NCBI GenBank assembly: GCA_022605955.1
Contig: JAKCOZ010000003.1
Location: 56,172,179-56,236,178, forward strand
Reading direction: 5' to 3'
Length of the DNA stretch: 64,000 bases
From: Rallus limicola
Lineage: Eukaryota > Chordata > Aves > Gruiformes > Rallidae
Shown: piece after piece, positions 12,179 to 24,300 of the stretch
Numbering within the stretch: the stretch's first letter is position 1
How the letters are laid out: every line of letters starts with the position of its first letter
Made by a program: the position numbers and the translations under genes
The notes under the pieces: generated by a model
The model's input: the letters and a program-made list of their open reading frames with translations, nothing else
What the model was told of the DNA's origin: nothing
Databases searched by the model: none

Positions 12179-13875
12179 GTGACAGGAGGCCAAAAGGATA
12201 CATTAAGGCCCAAAGGTAATTTCTTATGGGTTAACAACTATTTCTGACATGGCTCTTTAGTACAATTTTTACCAGCTTCCCTGAGTTTCTCACCTCTAGT
12301 TTTAAATAGTTTTTTCTGTGATGGATTTCTAATTTAATTTAGAAATAAAATAACAAGTGATCTACATTTCCAGCTATACGCTCACATTTAGAGTCTATAC
12401 CTAACAGATACTCAATGTTAACTTTTCATAACAGTCTTGAGGCGTGTAAGAGTGCACTGCATCTTAAGTATGAGGAAATAAAATAGATAATCTATGCCAT
12501 GATATGCCATGATAACATTACCACCTAAAAAAAATGCACTGAGAAATAGTTTTAGGGAAATAGTTTGTGTTTGTGAAACAGAAGTTAAGAATAAATTAAA
12601 GAGAGCAAGCCCTTCTTTCTTTTGAGCCTTTCTTATACTGTGTCTGAAGTAACCATGAATTTCCTCTGCACTGGAGATCTGCTTCATCATTTCCTGAGTG
12701 AATTTGTGTTCATTCAGAGAAGATGCTTTTCCATAAAGGAACAGTCCTTGCTTTTAAGATACTGAAAGAAGTATTGTTGTTACACATAAAGTTTCAACAT
12801 ACGGGCAACTTCTCTGTGATAAATTGCTTTATTGTCTCTTGAAAAACATGACGTATCTTAGGCCTGCTTACCCGTCAATGAAAATACTTGACAAGAAGCT
12901 GGAGAACACACCTGCACATGCTTTGCAACATATGTGACAAAATATTTTATCATGTAACTACATGTTCATGAATCTAAACCCTGACACTTGGGTAGAGAAT
13001 GATGGGGTTTTGTATTTTCCAGACTGTCAGAGGAAACAGGGCTGGGTCAGATGGGGTAACAATATTCCAACAACTTACAACAGCTGTTGTCACATGATCA
13101 ATCTTTGATCTGTATGCTGCTCCAATGTAACATGGATCCTTACAAATAGTTCATCACTGATAGTGCTGTCTCTCTTAGTTCAATGAAACAAAGAAGACAA
13201 AAAGGGAATCGCACTGAACAAAACTACCTCAGAGAGCAGTGGTAAGTTTATGAAGCTGAGGACTGACATCCAACGATATAAATTCCAGCAGCAGCCAACA
13301 GTAACAATTTCTGCAAAACCTGCCTCAGGTATAAAAGTCATTGTTGAAAGAACTTTTATTTGTGCCTAGGAAATTCTCATGTTCATTTTCCATGAAACTT
13401 AGCTCCCTTCAGTACTACAGAAACAAATTTAAACTTTACATTATTTTCTATAGCCAACAGCTCGATATATAGTCCTGTATGGTGAGCTTTGTAAGTGAAA
13501 ATTTTGAATATCTGTTAAATCCTATCTGAAACTTCACAGAACATTTATTTCTGTCTATAGATTTTGTTTTCTCCTCAAACGTTACAGCTCTGTCTGCAAC
13601 TCAGACATTACTATTTATTAGTACAGTATGTTCCTCTGCTTCAACTACTGTGGCAAAGTTATACAGCATTGACTTGATGCCTTAGCAAACAAAAGAGTAA
13701 AAGAGCAATCAGATAGCCGATAAAAAGACTGCCAGCTCGAGTAGACTCTGACATTTGCAATTTTTCACAAGTATAAGTTCATTTAAGGTTATCCTCTACA
13801 TGCAAATTGAGAACTTCTTGTGGTGAGGGTCCAAATCCATTGACAGGATGGATCTCATTAGGAAACTCATCTAAC

Positions 13876-13911
13876 TGAAATTATGAAAAAATGATGAAAT
13901 TATGAAAAAAT
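13876..13911. repeat. Tandem duplication, 19-bp unit
   Basis: The unit beginning TGAAATTATGAAAAAAT is present almost twice head to tail (13876-13894 and 13895-13911), with no mismatch over the 17 bases shared. A small recent slippage event in AT-rich unique DNA. Confidence 0.85.
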
Positions 13912-15102
13912 ATTACAATAGAATGGCATTTAATTTTAAGCTCGTTTACCAACATATCCCTTGGCAGCTGAAGTGAGAGTAGACTAAAAGAATCAGTTCT
14001 GTCATGGCCACACTTTTCTTTATGTGAAAACTGCTGTAGTGTCTTGTCTCCATGAAAATAAATATGAAAATAAACTCATGGACATTTGCAGCTACAAAGA
14101 CATCCTTTTAATAGCATCTGACCTTTATGAGCTGCATACATGATAAAAGTTGCCAAATCCTGCTCTTGGTACAGGATTGCTAATGGTCTGAGACAGTTTC
14201 ACCCTGAAACATGATGAGAAGACTCCAGGTCTTCTCCTTCAGGTAATCAATACTACTTGAAAAAAGCAATTTTCTTGGCAGAATATCAGTTTAATCAAAG
14301 CCTGTGTGCTCTGGGTGGAGTCAAGCAAAAAACCTAAACCGAAGTGTCTTTCTGTGAGAAATACTGATTCACCTGAACATAAGCAAAAAAGCAGTGATAA
14401 AATTATCATTGGGAGGGTCCTCAGTCTCACCAGTGGAGACAGGAAGTAGGTATTTTCATCAGACCAAAGAGATCATAAAAGCTCTGAGGGATGCTTTAGA
14501 CAACAACATCGTAAATCAGATCAAAATCAAGGGGAAGACAGGCTGGAAGTTAAATATCTAGACAGCCATGAGGGCTAGGAAGCGTGTCCAATAGATAGGA
14601 TTATGAAACAGAATCATTTTAGCAAGCAGATGAGAACAACAAGGCAACAACTAAGTACCCCAGCACTGAGGGAAGCGTCAGACACCAGGAATGAGGGAGC
14701 TGAGACAGCAGTGGGATCAGGAGTGAAGTGGGGGTGATCAAAGGAGCAACCAACACAGAGGACAAGTCAGGTGCTCCAGAACATGAAGCTTGCCTACATC
14801 CAAAGACATGTTGAGTAGGAAAAAGCAAGATGTACAATCCCATCATCTGCTTTGTATTTCCAACAAACCATTGGTCAGCCTCCGTAGATAACGCACAGCT
14901 GCAGCAGTATTACACAACCATTGCACTAACAGGTTATGGGCAAGTCCAGGGCTCACATCCTTGGCAAACCTAGAAAGAGGCTTCTCATAATCAGATGACT
15001 GGTAACAAATCACATCATAGCCTTACCTTCACACAGAGAGGCTCAGATTTTTCCTCTCCACTCCCCCAGGACCATTGTTTGGCAAGGAGACCCAGGCTCC
15101 TA

Positions 15103-15131
15103 TTCATAGCATGTAAAAAACATGCTATGAA
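15103..15131. repeat. Perfect hairpin, 12-bp stem, 5-nt loop
   Basis: TTCATAGCATGT (15103-15114), loop AAAAA, then ACATGCTATGAA (15120-15131). The stem is perfect over 12 pairs. It lies in unique DNA about 650 bp left of LTR copy D. Function unknown; too short for a canonical small-RNA precursor. Confidence 0.92.
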
Positions 15132-15761
15132 GAACATGTATTTCCAAGGATGGATTTAACCATGGAGGTCAGAAGGAGGGCTGAACAGTCAGAGACTCCT
15201 TTAAATACTGCTTTTTAATAAAAAGATAAATATGTAAGGTAAGTCAAACTAGAAATAAAAACTTTTATGTTGTAACCAGAACTGCTCAGGGTTTAGGAAA
15301 GATGTCCAAGTAGTTTTGTTGCATTCTCTATCACAAGAGATACTTAGCATTGATAAATCAAAATATTAGTGTTTTTTTTCCTTCAAGACTACTGTTTCCA
15401 TAATTTCTTATTGTTCAGAGTTGCAGAAATTTATACAATAGACAATTAAAAACAGAAAATGAGAGGTACAAAGAAAAAAATCTAGATTATGTCCCTAGTG
15501 TTGTGACATTATGATGAATTAAATAGGAACGTGGGATTTGTGTAAAATGCTTCATTCTCTGATGACATACCTGTGCTTACTCATTTGCAGGTACCAGCTA
15601 AAGTCTTGGATGTCAGCCTCTTATACTGTCTAAAATAAAATTTAAAATTGATGGCAGAAAGACCTGCCAGATGGTTATTCAGCCTATTGAGCACTGGGTT
15701 AAACCTCATGTTAAAATGCATTATTGATTATGTAAATATGTAGATTTCCTAGCACCCAAAC

Positions 15762-16862
15762 TGGTGCTTATCATTGAACAGCCAGGTGCCCACAAAAACT
15801 GCTCTGTCCCTCCCCTCCTCAGCTGGACAGAGGAGAGAAAACACAACACAATGCTTGTGGGTTGAGGTAAGGAAAGGGAGTTTTCATTCACAAATTACCA
15901 TCATGTGCAAAACAGGCTCAACTTATAAAAAAAAAATTATTAACAAATAAAACAGACTGGGGTAATGAGAAATACAGCCAAATCTTAAAACACCTGCACC
16001 CACCCCTCCCTTTATCCCAGGCTCAACTTGACTCCCAAATTTTCTTTTCCCACCACCTTGAGTAACACAAGGGGATGGGGTATGGGGGTTGTGGTCAATT
16101 CATCATGTATTGTCTCTGCCGCTCTTTCCTATTCAGGGGAAGGACTCCACTCTTCCCCTGCTCCAATGGGGGGACAGTCCTCCACTCTTCCCCTGCTCCC
16201 ACAGGCGACAGTCCTCCATGAACTTCTCCAAAGTGATTCCTTCCCACAGTCTACAGTTCATGAACTGCTGCAGTGTGGGTCTTTCCATAGGGGGCAGACC
16301 TTCAGGACCAGACTGCTCCAGAGTGGGTACTCCAGTGGGGTCACAGGTTCTGCAAGAAAACCTGCTCTGTTGTGGGCTCCTCTCTCCATGAGTCCACAGA
16401 TCCTGCCAGGAGCTCACTCCAGTGTGGACTTCCCATGGGGCCACAGCCTCCTTTGGGCATCCACCTGCTCTGGTGTGGGGTCCTCCACAGGCTGTAGGTG
16501 GATCTTTGCTCCATCATCATCCTCTACAGGCTGAACAGGGACAGCCTGCCTAACCTTGATCTTCTTCACTGGCTGTAGGGTGGAATTCTGCTTTGGAAGC
16601 ACATCCCCCCCTTACTTCTTCCTTGAACTTGGTGTCTACTGTTTCTTTCATATTCTCACTCTGCTCTCTGACTGAAAAAAACACTGTTATTTTTTTTCAT
16701 TCTTAAATAAGTTATCACAGAGGTGCTACCACTGTTTCTGACCGGCTCATTCTTGGGCAGTAACAGGTCTGTCTTGGAGACAGCTGGTATTGGCTCTGTT
16801 GGACCTACGGGAAGTTTTTAGCAGCTTCTGAAAGAAGCCAACCCTGTAGCCCCCAGACTACC
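15762..16862 (-). mobile_element. Avian endogenous retrovirus LTR (type 2, copy D)
   Basis: A long LTR read on the minus strand. Its diagnostic parts on the plus strand are the CTGTCCCTCCCCTCCTCAGC block near the left (3') end, a middle array of imperfect units of about 50 bp built on CTGCTCCAGTGTGGGT-like words, GGCTGTAGGTGGATCTTTGC, GTTATCACAGAGGTGCTACC (minus strand: a TATA-like TTATTTAAG lies next to it), and GTAGCCCCCAGACTACC at the right (5') end. A related, better preserved LTR is at 48236-49434 on the other strand. The 5' terminus (roughly the first 30 bp) is missing and abuts a CR1. No gag, pol or env sequence adjoins it, so this is a solo or truncated LTR. I take it as an ERVK-like type, low certainty on the name. 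Confidence 0.8.
16140..16500 (-). repeat. Imperfect ~50-bp repeats inside LTR copy D
   Basis: Degenerate units recur, each ending in a GTGGG-containing word preceded by CTGC or TGCTC (for example around 16270, 16322, 16371, 16417 and 16473). In addition an 18-bp word CCACTCTTCCCCTGCTCC is exactly duplicated (about 16147 and 16181). On the minus strand the array keeps an open frame of 103 codons (16133-16444) with a repeating PTLEQ/MERPTLQQF/GITLEKF flavour, and a second 62-codon frame overlaps it (16414-16602). The open frame is a by-product of the repeat unit; there is no evidence of translation. Confidence 0.6.
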
Positions 16863-17059
16863 TCCTCTGGACTCACTCCAACAGCTCAACATCTTTCCTG
16901 TACTCTGGACTTCACAGATGGACACAGTACTCCAGGTGGGATCTCATGAGAGCAAAGTAGAGGAGCAGAATCCCCTCCCTCAATCTGCTGGTCATGCTTC
17001 TTTTGATACAACCCAGGATATGGTTGGCTTTTTGGACTGAGTGCACATTGGGCTTCATC
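16863..17059 (-). mobile_element. CR1 LINE, inverted 5' segment
   Basis: An internal CR1 piece in minus orientation: TCCTCTGGACTCACTCCAAC at the left, then CACAGTACTCCAGGTGGGAT, ATCTGCTGGTCATGCTTCTT and GTGCACATTGGGCTTCAT. In CR1 order, the end at 16863 is exactly the point where the plus-strand segment at 17101 begins, with about 12 bp shared (AGTCCAGAGGA). Upstream CR1 sequence is therefore present but flipped, the layout made by twin priming during reverse transcription. About 40 bp of unassigned filler (17060-17100) separates the two parts. The left end abuts LTR copy D with no gap. Confidence 0.75.
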
Positions 17060-17100
17060 AAATGACAGGGGGCCCCAGCAGACAATGTTCTGTTAAAGCA

Positions 17101-17536
17101 AGTCCAGAGGAGGGCCACAAAGATGATGAGATGGATGATCTCTCCTATGAAGACAGGCTGAGAGGGCTGGGGATGTTCAGCATGGAGAAGAAAAAGCTCC
17201 AGGAAGACCTTATAGTGGCATTCCTGTTCCAAAAGCAGGCCTGTAAGAAAGATGGGGACAGACTTTTTAATAGGGCATGTAGTGATGGGACAAGGGCTAA
17301 TAGTTTCAAAGTAAAAGAAAGGCTGATCGAGACTAGATATAAGAAAGACATTTTTTATGATGAGGGTGGTGAAGCAGTGGAACAGGTTGCTCAGAGATGT
17401 TGTAGAGGGAAACATTGATTGTCAGGTTGGTCAGTGTTTTGTGGAACCCAATCCAGTTGTAGATGTCCCTGATTACTGCAGGGAGGTTGAACTAGATGAG
17501 CTTTAAAGGACCCTTCGAACCCCAACGATTCTATTT
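17101..17536 (+). mobile_element. CR1 LINE, 3' segment of the inverted copy
   Basis: Runs from AGTCCAGAGGAGGGCCACAA to the 3' end ACCCCAACGATTCTATTTTT in plus orientation. The ORF2 tail can be read over 17101-17418 (LSYEDRLRGLGMFSMEKKKL, then KDGDRLFNRACSDGTRANSF and KVKERLIETRYKKDIF) with no stop until 17418. That is a fairly well preserved frame for a truncated copy, ending before the last CR1 residues. Together with 16863-17059 it makes one insertion. Confidence 0.88.
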
Positions 17537-19371
17537 TTAATCAACAACAGATTTATTTAGAAAATAAAGTTTTAAACAAGGTTGTTGCACAACACAGAGG
17601 TACTTGAGTTAGCTCTGAATGACCAGTAAACAACATGAAAACATGAATAGAGCTTTCTTCCTAGGTATATTGCCTGTTGTACATAGCACTTCACTGTGAG
17701 AAGAATATGAGAAGTGTACCTGAACATTTGAGTTAGTTCTACATTCAGGCATTTTAGTTAACTGTATGAGGAAATCCTAATTTTCAACCAAAGGTTTTCT
17801 CCTGGAGGTATCAAATAGTGAAGTAAACAGAAATTTCTGTACATCAAGAGGAGGTGCCAGGCAGAAGGAATTCTTGCTTATGAAAAGTGAACACAGCTTT
17901 GTTGCAGAAATGATAATGTAAATTCCAGCATTTATGCAGTTGGTAACTCAACCGGCCAGATGTTATTTCTCATTTATAGAATAGCTGATCCCTGACAAGT
18001 CCCTGTACATAGTATTAGAGCAGCTGATAGAAATCTAAAAAGGTCCACAATTTAGTAAGAGTTCCTGAAATAAAAGATCTAATTTTACATGTAATATATA
18101 ACGATGCAAACATGTGGAGAGCAAAATGCAGAACTATGAAACAAATTAAGGCAATAGCAGGAAAACTTGGGAAATAAGACAAAATAAAATGTGAACAACC
18201 TCTTTTTAAAGAGGTTTAACAGAATCTGTCATATAAAATAGCATGGATGGTCTATATTATTGAATATTATTAATGTAGGCCGTATATGCAAGTCCATGCA
18301 TGTTCCAACAAGTATGTGAAAATTGGCAGCTACAGAATATAACAGATTTTGTTCTTCCTGTTTGAGAGCACAGTTATCATCAAAGCAACATTTCAGATGC
18401 TTGTGAGGCCAAGCCTGGCACTTTTTCTGTAGGAAACAAACATACCTGAAAATAAAATCTTTTAATAAGTTGAAGGCAGCAAAGCTCACGAAGCCAATGG
18501 AAAAACAGAAACAATCCTTCCCTCAGGTGTTACGTAGGGATAGACCTGCATTGTAAAAGATTAAGTCTTATGTGCCTCTCAGTTTCAGACTACTGAGCCA
18601 TGCACACCCCGAAGACAACCAAAGAGCAGTAAAGCACACATTTAGAAATGCTCAGGAAGGCACAAGCTTGCCATTCAAAGAGCGCTGGCCTCAAAAATCA
18701 ATTCTGCACATCTTGTCTAACCAACACCACAACATCGAGTTCTGAGCAGCAGAGTAATAAAAAAAAATGGCACTTCAACAACAGAGAGCTAAAGAGGCAA
18801 AAAGGGGATGTTCAGTCCTTCTGAAAAGAGAACTCGGTGATGACCCGTTGAATGTGCACAGTGAGAAGGTTGCTCTGAGTGCTGGGTCCACAATAGAAAG
18901 AAATCTGCTGTCCGGACGAAATGGAGAAGAAAAATAATATAAAGTGCAAAGGACTTGACTGTGATGAAAATACATAACAGGACCTTTGTCAGTCCCTTGC
19001 TCAAGAACCTCAAATGTTACGTTAATAAATAGACTCTATCTCCTTTTTAGAAGTGGATTACTTGGTAGCTTTTCAGAAAGATGGACTGTAGCATGGCGAT
19101 ACTTCATAAATTTCTGCTGAGTGACTGTAATTTGGCAAAACAGTGTATTGACTTTTCATAGGGCAAGCCTCATTGCATTTATTAATTTGATTAAACGTAT
19201 ATACCATAAAAAATCCTGATGAAATCAACCTCTGATATGGAAGATGGAGTGTGTGGAAGCCTTCACAGGAGTGCAGAACACCAGCGTGTGTAAAGTATCA
19301 CCCTGCAAGTTTTGCTAACTTCCTGCCCAATAATGCCTAACCTGACATGGCATGTTCATTGTTGCTGGAAC

Positions 19372-19388
19372 AAAAAAAAAAAAAAAAA
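19372..19388. repeat. Poly-A run (17)
   Basis: Seventeen A in a row. No SINE or processed-gene body is recognisable to its left and no target duplication was seen. Confidence 0.95.
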
Positions 19389-19537
19389 TGTAATTCATAG
19401 AAAACTATTGATTTTACCAGTTCAAATATTTTGTTTAAAATCTCATTAAAGCTACACCGTATGTGTGTAGATTTACATGTGCGTTTCCCCTCCACCTGTC
19501 CTGCAACATTTATTATATATTGAAAACATTAACCTCT

Positions 19538-19557
19538 ATTTTATTTTATTTTATTTT
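19538..19557. repeat. (ATTTT)4 microsatellite
   Basis: Four exact ATTTT units, flanked by a decayed GTTTA unit. Confidence 0.95.
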
Positions 19558-19839
19558 GTTTAAAGCACTTAAAAAGGTCATTCTCTTGCAAAAATAATAT
19601 CTAGACAAATGTGGATACAGCTCTGTGTGTTATGCGGTATGGATGCAGTTGCCTTCGAGAATACATAAAATATTATTCAGAATTATTAAAACAGGCTACT
19701 TATCAGCTGCTTTGTGGCAATATTTCACCATAGCAATATGACTGCAAGAAAGAACCAGAATTATAATTGGGACAGATGAAATGAGAGCTGGGAAGATGAA
19801 TTTAAAAAGTTCAGAATGAACTGGCCGTTTTCCATTTTC

Positions 19840-19859
19840 ATCCTGATGTACATCAGGAT
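19840..19859. repeat. Perfect 20-bp palindrome
   Basis: ATCCTGATGT is followed directly by its reverse complement ACATCAGGAT with no spacer. The half-site ACATCAGG occurs again at about 19884-19891. It lies in unique DNA. It could be a dimeric protein site or a replication template-switch scar; the sequence alone does not decide. Confidence 0.93.
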
Positions 19860-20774
19860 TGAAAGGACAATATAATTAACTACATCAGGTTCAGGTTTGT
19901 TCTCTGCAGAGTGCTGACTTCAACTAAGGCCCTGAGTATCAAAGGCTTTTGAAGAGCCTATGCAAGTGATGAATTGCAGCAATAATTTATTTGCTTTAGA
20001 AAACGTAAATACCATTAGCAGCAGCACCTTGCATTATAAACTTTAATTTTTAAATCCAATACACCTATTATTATGTTATACCTGAATGCACATATTTACA
20101 AAGATGTCACGTGCTGGAAATGTTTTTTTCTTACCATTACCCCAAAGGATATTGTAAAGTCTTTTTCCATTCTGGCTAGAAATGCTGTAATTTCCAGCCT
20201 ACATTTGTCCTTTCCTTGCATAGTCTTTAGCTATACACTGGTGTATCACTTTTATTTAAATGCCTTCTTTTCTTCTTGACTTACGAGAGGTTTAGATGTA
20301 TTTGTGTAGAGTTTATGCCAATCTATTTTTCTCATAATTTGTTTCTATTTTGGGTAATCAAAGATTTCTAACAGACTGTGGAATAAGAGAACCTAAGAAA
20401 AATAGCCATTTTTTAAACAGAAATTTTATCAACTGACCATTACAAAAACCTTCATATTGCTTGACATACAAATTGCATTTATTTGCAAATGGACGAGAAC
20501 CACGTAGAGCAGTCAGGGAACACGACAGGTCTTACTGGCTTGCACAGGGACAATTAAACAGGGACAATATTAGTATTTTCTCACTAATTCCCCAGAAAAA
20601 GAACATAAAAGTTTCTTAGATGCACCAAAAGTTTTCCTACCTGTTCTTTAAGTATTTCTACCATCTTCTCATTCCTCCTGCTATCCTGCATGAAATACAG
20701 TTCGATAATGTTCATAGCTACTTCTTGATTTTCTTTAAACTTACTGGTCTACAGTGTTTGCTTTGAAATACACA

Positions 20775-21313
20775 TGTAGCTGAGTTTCAGATGAGACATT
20801 TAATTTTCTTGCTAGCAGCTGGCATAGTGCCAATTTGGGGATTTAGTATGAGAATAATGTTCATAACACCCAGATTATTTTAGTTGTTGCTAGGTAGGTG
20901 TTGTGTCTATCCTAAATCAAGGACTTTCCAGCTTCCCACGCCCTGCCAGGTGCACAAGAAGCTGGGGGAGCCCAGCGAGGATGGCTGACCCAGGAAACAT
21001 CGTGACCTGTATATAACTGGGAAAGTGAACCCGGAGGTGGCATCACTGCTTGGAAACAGACTGGGCTTCAGGTTGGGCTATTTTCCCTTCTGCATGTGGT
21101 GAGCAATTGCAGTTGTGCACCACTTGTTTTGTCATTATTATTGTTATTACTACTGCTACTAGTATTATTTGAATATCCCTTTCGTATCCTGTTAAACTGT
21201 CTTCGTCAGAATTCATTAATAATGTTTTTTTCCATTCTCCTCCCCATCTCCTTGCATGGGGAGGGATGAGCAAGTGGGTGTGTGGTGCTCAGTTACCAGC
21301 TGGGGTTAAACCA
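20775..21313 (-). mobile_element. Avian endogenous retrovirus LTR (type 1, copy B)
   Basis: Same subfamily as the LTR at 8681-9357 and in the same orientation. Shared blocks include TTAGTTGTTGCTAGGTAGGTG, TCAAGGACTTTCCAGCTTCC, CACGCCCTGCCAG and GCACAAGAAGCTGGGGGAGC, with the right end GTGGTGCTCAGTTACCAGCTGGGGTTAAACC. This copy keeps the spacer of ATT/ACT trinucleotides (about 21133-21170) where copy A has a CR1 insertion. It lacks part of the interior around the GGAATATCCC block. Solo; no clear target duplication. Confidence 0.82.
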
Positions 21314-24300
21314 GAAAAGCATGTTCTAAAACTGGGATTGTAAACATCAAGCTATTCAAATGTATCCACTATGAGGAAAAAATAATTGCAACCAAAACTC
21401 AGACTTATGCTGAAATGACTCCTTTACACAACACACTTTACAAAGGACCCTGACACCAAAGTCTAGAGAACCTGTTGCCCTTTGAGAGCAAATATTTATT
21501 GGAAAAGTGAGCTCTCCCATGAGAACAAGCATTTTGCCAAGGTTCTTGCAGTACCTATACTCCATAAATCTTCAGAAAGTTCAAGATGTCTTTGTTTTTC
21601 CAGAGCATGACCTGGATAAATTGCCCAAAACAACAGATAAAATTCTAAAAAAGCCTCTTTTTTTCATTCCACAGAGGAATTTTTTCAATGGTATCTCTAA
21701 TCTCATTTTACATCTCTCATGTGTAACCAGTGATGCCTTTGACTAAGCATACTGTTGGCACTAAATATAATCCTTCCAGAACTGTTTCTGGCTAAGGTTT
21801 GGAAGAACATTTTAGCTGAGTTGAATGAATGCAAACTCCTTGATCTACTGTTGCACTACTGATCTCCTGAGTTCACATACCTTGAATTTAACACATTGCT
21901 ATGGCTTTAGCCGATGAAAAGTCAGCTTTCTTGTTTTAATATTTGACACAATAGAGCACTATGCAGTTATTCTATTTAATGGTTAAGTCGTACTTGTTAG
22001 TTCAGACTGTGTGTGAACAGAGTGGGAATCCATCTGTCTGCACTGGGCGGCATGGATGTGGAATCGCACCAGCCCTGAGAGAAAAGCACAGAATGCTGAA
22101 TTTCATCAACTAGCTTTGCCCAGCTACATGAGTGTTTTATGCTTTTTATCTGAACAATGGTAGAATGCATAAAATTATGTTTCTCTTATGGAATGCAATT
22201 TCAGACTGAAAAAATTTCCTTTTTAATACTTTGCTGATAAAGTACAGGTGAGGGGTGCTGATATCCACACAGTGAACTACACTGAATTTTTTTCCAATCA
22301 TTAACATGTGGTTTATCTGTGATAATGGCACTTGTTGTCTAGCTATTTTATGACAGAAAAAACAACTCTCATTTTTTTCTCATCGCTGAACAGACAGATG
22401 CACATCCCAAATCTGTGTCCATTGCAAAGCAGTCACTGCCAGTTTTTGCAGCTTGGCTGCAAAGCAAAACCATAGTATAGGTCTCTCAATATGTTACTCT
22501 CCATTCAGAAATGTGTTCAGGAGCAGAAGTGATGTTGTGAAATGTGAAGAGAAGAAAAAGGAAAATAAAGAGGATTATTTTATCTTGAAGCCTTGATAGT
22601 TAGTAACTCAACTTTTAAATCAAGGGAAAATACTTTATTATTCCTGAGCAGCAAAAGCAAATATCTGCTTAGTCACAGTTAAAACCATGGTATTGACAAT
22701 CATGTTATTATTTCCCAGTCTTTTAAAGTCTTACATAATGAAGCGCCCAAAATAATAGAAACATGCTCCATAGAATTAATTCTCCTGACTAAACACTCTG
22801 TCCTTGGAAACTAGCTAGAAAGATATCAGGAGCTTCTTTTCAAACAGTGCCAAATTATACAAACTTGGAAAATATAAAAAGGTACTTCAACTGAACTTTG
22901 CATAAAACAGATCTGCATTAAGAAATACAGATAGAGACCATGGAAAGAACAAATCAACTATAAGTAATGAAATAATTTCTACAGCTGAACTAATGACATA
23001 CAGGTAAAGGAAGAAATTCATTATTTAAGCGCTAAGGAACCAAAATCCAGAGGCTGCACAATGTCATTGTTCCAGAGTTGGAGTGCTAGTGATGTAATAA
23101 ACCCCAGGAAGCTCCTTGAATGCTGGTCAACATATATTGTAATATTAATACACATATCAAGCAGAATTTCTGAATTTTCTGTTGCAGTGCTAGCTAGATT
23201 TATTCTCAGAGCTTAAAACTAGAGTATCACACAAATATCCTTAGAGGGAAATAACTGAATTAATTTTAATTCCCTGCATCTTGCTTGACTAAATAGAGCG
23301 GACGTTTTGTCCACAGCACAGGCTTTTCATATGTAACTTATTCTCGGGTAGAAGGAAGTATTTTATTCTACTAGAGAAAAAATGATTCATTGACTTCATC
23401 ATGCTTCAGATCAGGCTAAATAAAAACAATGAATCCCTGAAGGCACATCTTTTATTTTCCTGGTCTGGAAAGCGCAGTAGCTGGGAAGCTCAATATCCTA
23501 TATACAGCATGGGACACTGGTGGAAAGTTCTGGTGATAAGATTTCCCTGTCAGATATGTGAGCAAAGAAAACATAACTTTAAAATAGTCATTCCAAAAAT
23601 CAAGGACAAATCTTGTCCCCAGAGAAGTGGACAAAAATTTTTTTCCACTATATTCAAGAAGGCAGCATCATTACATCTTCATCATATCTCAATTTATTGT
23701 CACAAATCCATCGGGGTTTTTTTTATATTAATAATTTCTGCTGTTGATTTGTTGATGCTTAAAACAGAGAAAAGTGACCTTACAAAGCAGTATGTTACTT
23801 CTGTTCTATGTTCTGTTTTCTTTATTTCTGCACACCCACGAAAGAAAACTTAGAGGAAAATCAGGTAGGCAGAACGAATATGCCAGTGCCAAGATTGCCT
23901 TCCCTGTTTTGATCTTTTGCAGTCTGCTAGGACATTGCTCCCAGATGGGATGGTTTCAGTCTCTGTGTCTCAGCACACTTTAAAGTGTCTCTGTGACTGT
24001 TTTCTATATGAGCTCGGCTCTGGAACAGAACTCTCCATATTGCCAATCTTTCTGGTGAGCTCAAACCAGCAAACAAAATAGGCTTTCATGGTCTTTTAGT
24101 TTCTTCCTCATTAAGCCCGAGAGTTTGCTTTGTTCCAGATATATACCCTGTGGCAGAACACCAAGCAAATAAGATTTCGGCAGGAGAAAGCACACTGCAT
24201 AAATGTGACACTTTACAATTGAGTGGGTTAGGATTTGTTGCTGGCGTATGGCTTAATTAAATAAAACCCTATTTTAAAAGGTTACTCTGTGTGCAGCTGT

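Larger units (their letters stand above)
12179..15761. other. Unique AT-rich DNA, no gene seen
   Basis: No exon or RNA gene recognised. A 10-bp unit TATGCCATGA occurs twice near 12494-12513. The interval 14440-14990 is somewhat richer in GC than its surroundings, but I see no coherent frame or known element. Listed separately: a 19-bp tandem duplication at 13876-13911 and a 12-bp-stem hairpin at 15103-15131. Confidence 0.55.
17537..20774. other. Unique AT-rich DNA, no gene seen
   Basis: No exon, RNA gene or mobile element recognised. It contains a 17-A run (19372-19388), four ATTTT units (19538-19557) and a 20-bp perfect palindrome (19840-19859). The A run has no recognisable spliced-cDNA sequence upstream, so I do not call a processed pseudogene. 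Confidence 0.55.

Noticed and set aside
14440..14990. Possible transcript or pseudogene body in a GC-richer patch
   Set aside because: No continuous frame, no poly-A, no recognised protein; insufficient support.
16028..16534. 168-codon plus-strand open frame
   Set aside because: Lies wholly within LTR copy D and reflects its internal repeat; no protein similarity.
19372..19388. Poly-A tail of a processed pseudogene or SINE
   Set aside because: No coding or SINE-like body upstream and no flanking duplication.
8681..21313. LTR copies A and B as the two ends of one provirus 12 kb long
   Set aside because: Same orientation and subfamily, but the interval holds a CR1, another LTR and unique DNA, and no gag, pol or env remnant.
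23401..23853. 150-codon plus-strand open frame
   Set aside because: No recognisable domain, composition like the surrounding AT-rich DNA, no splice-site or upstream context. Consistent with a chance frame in 64 kb.
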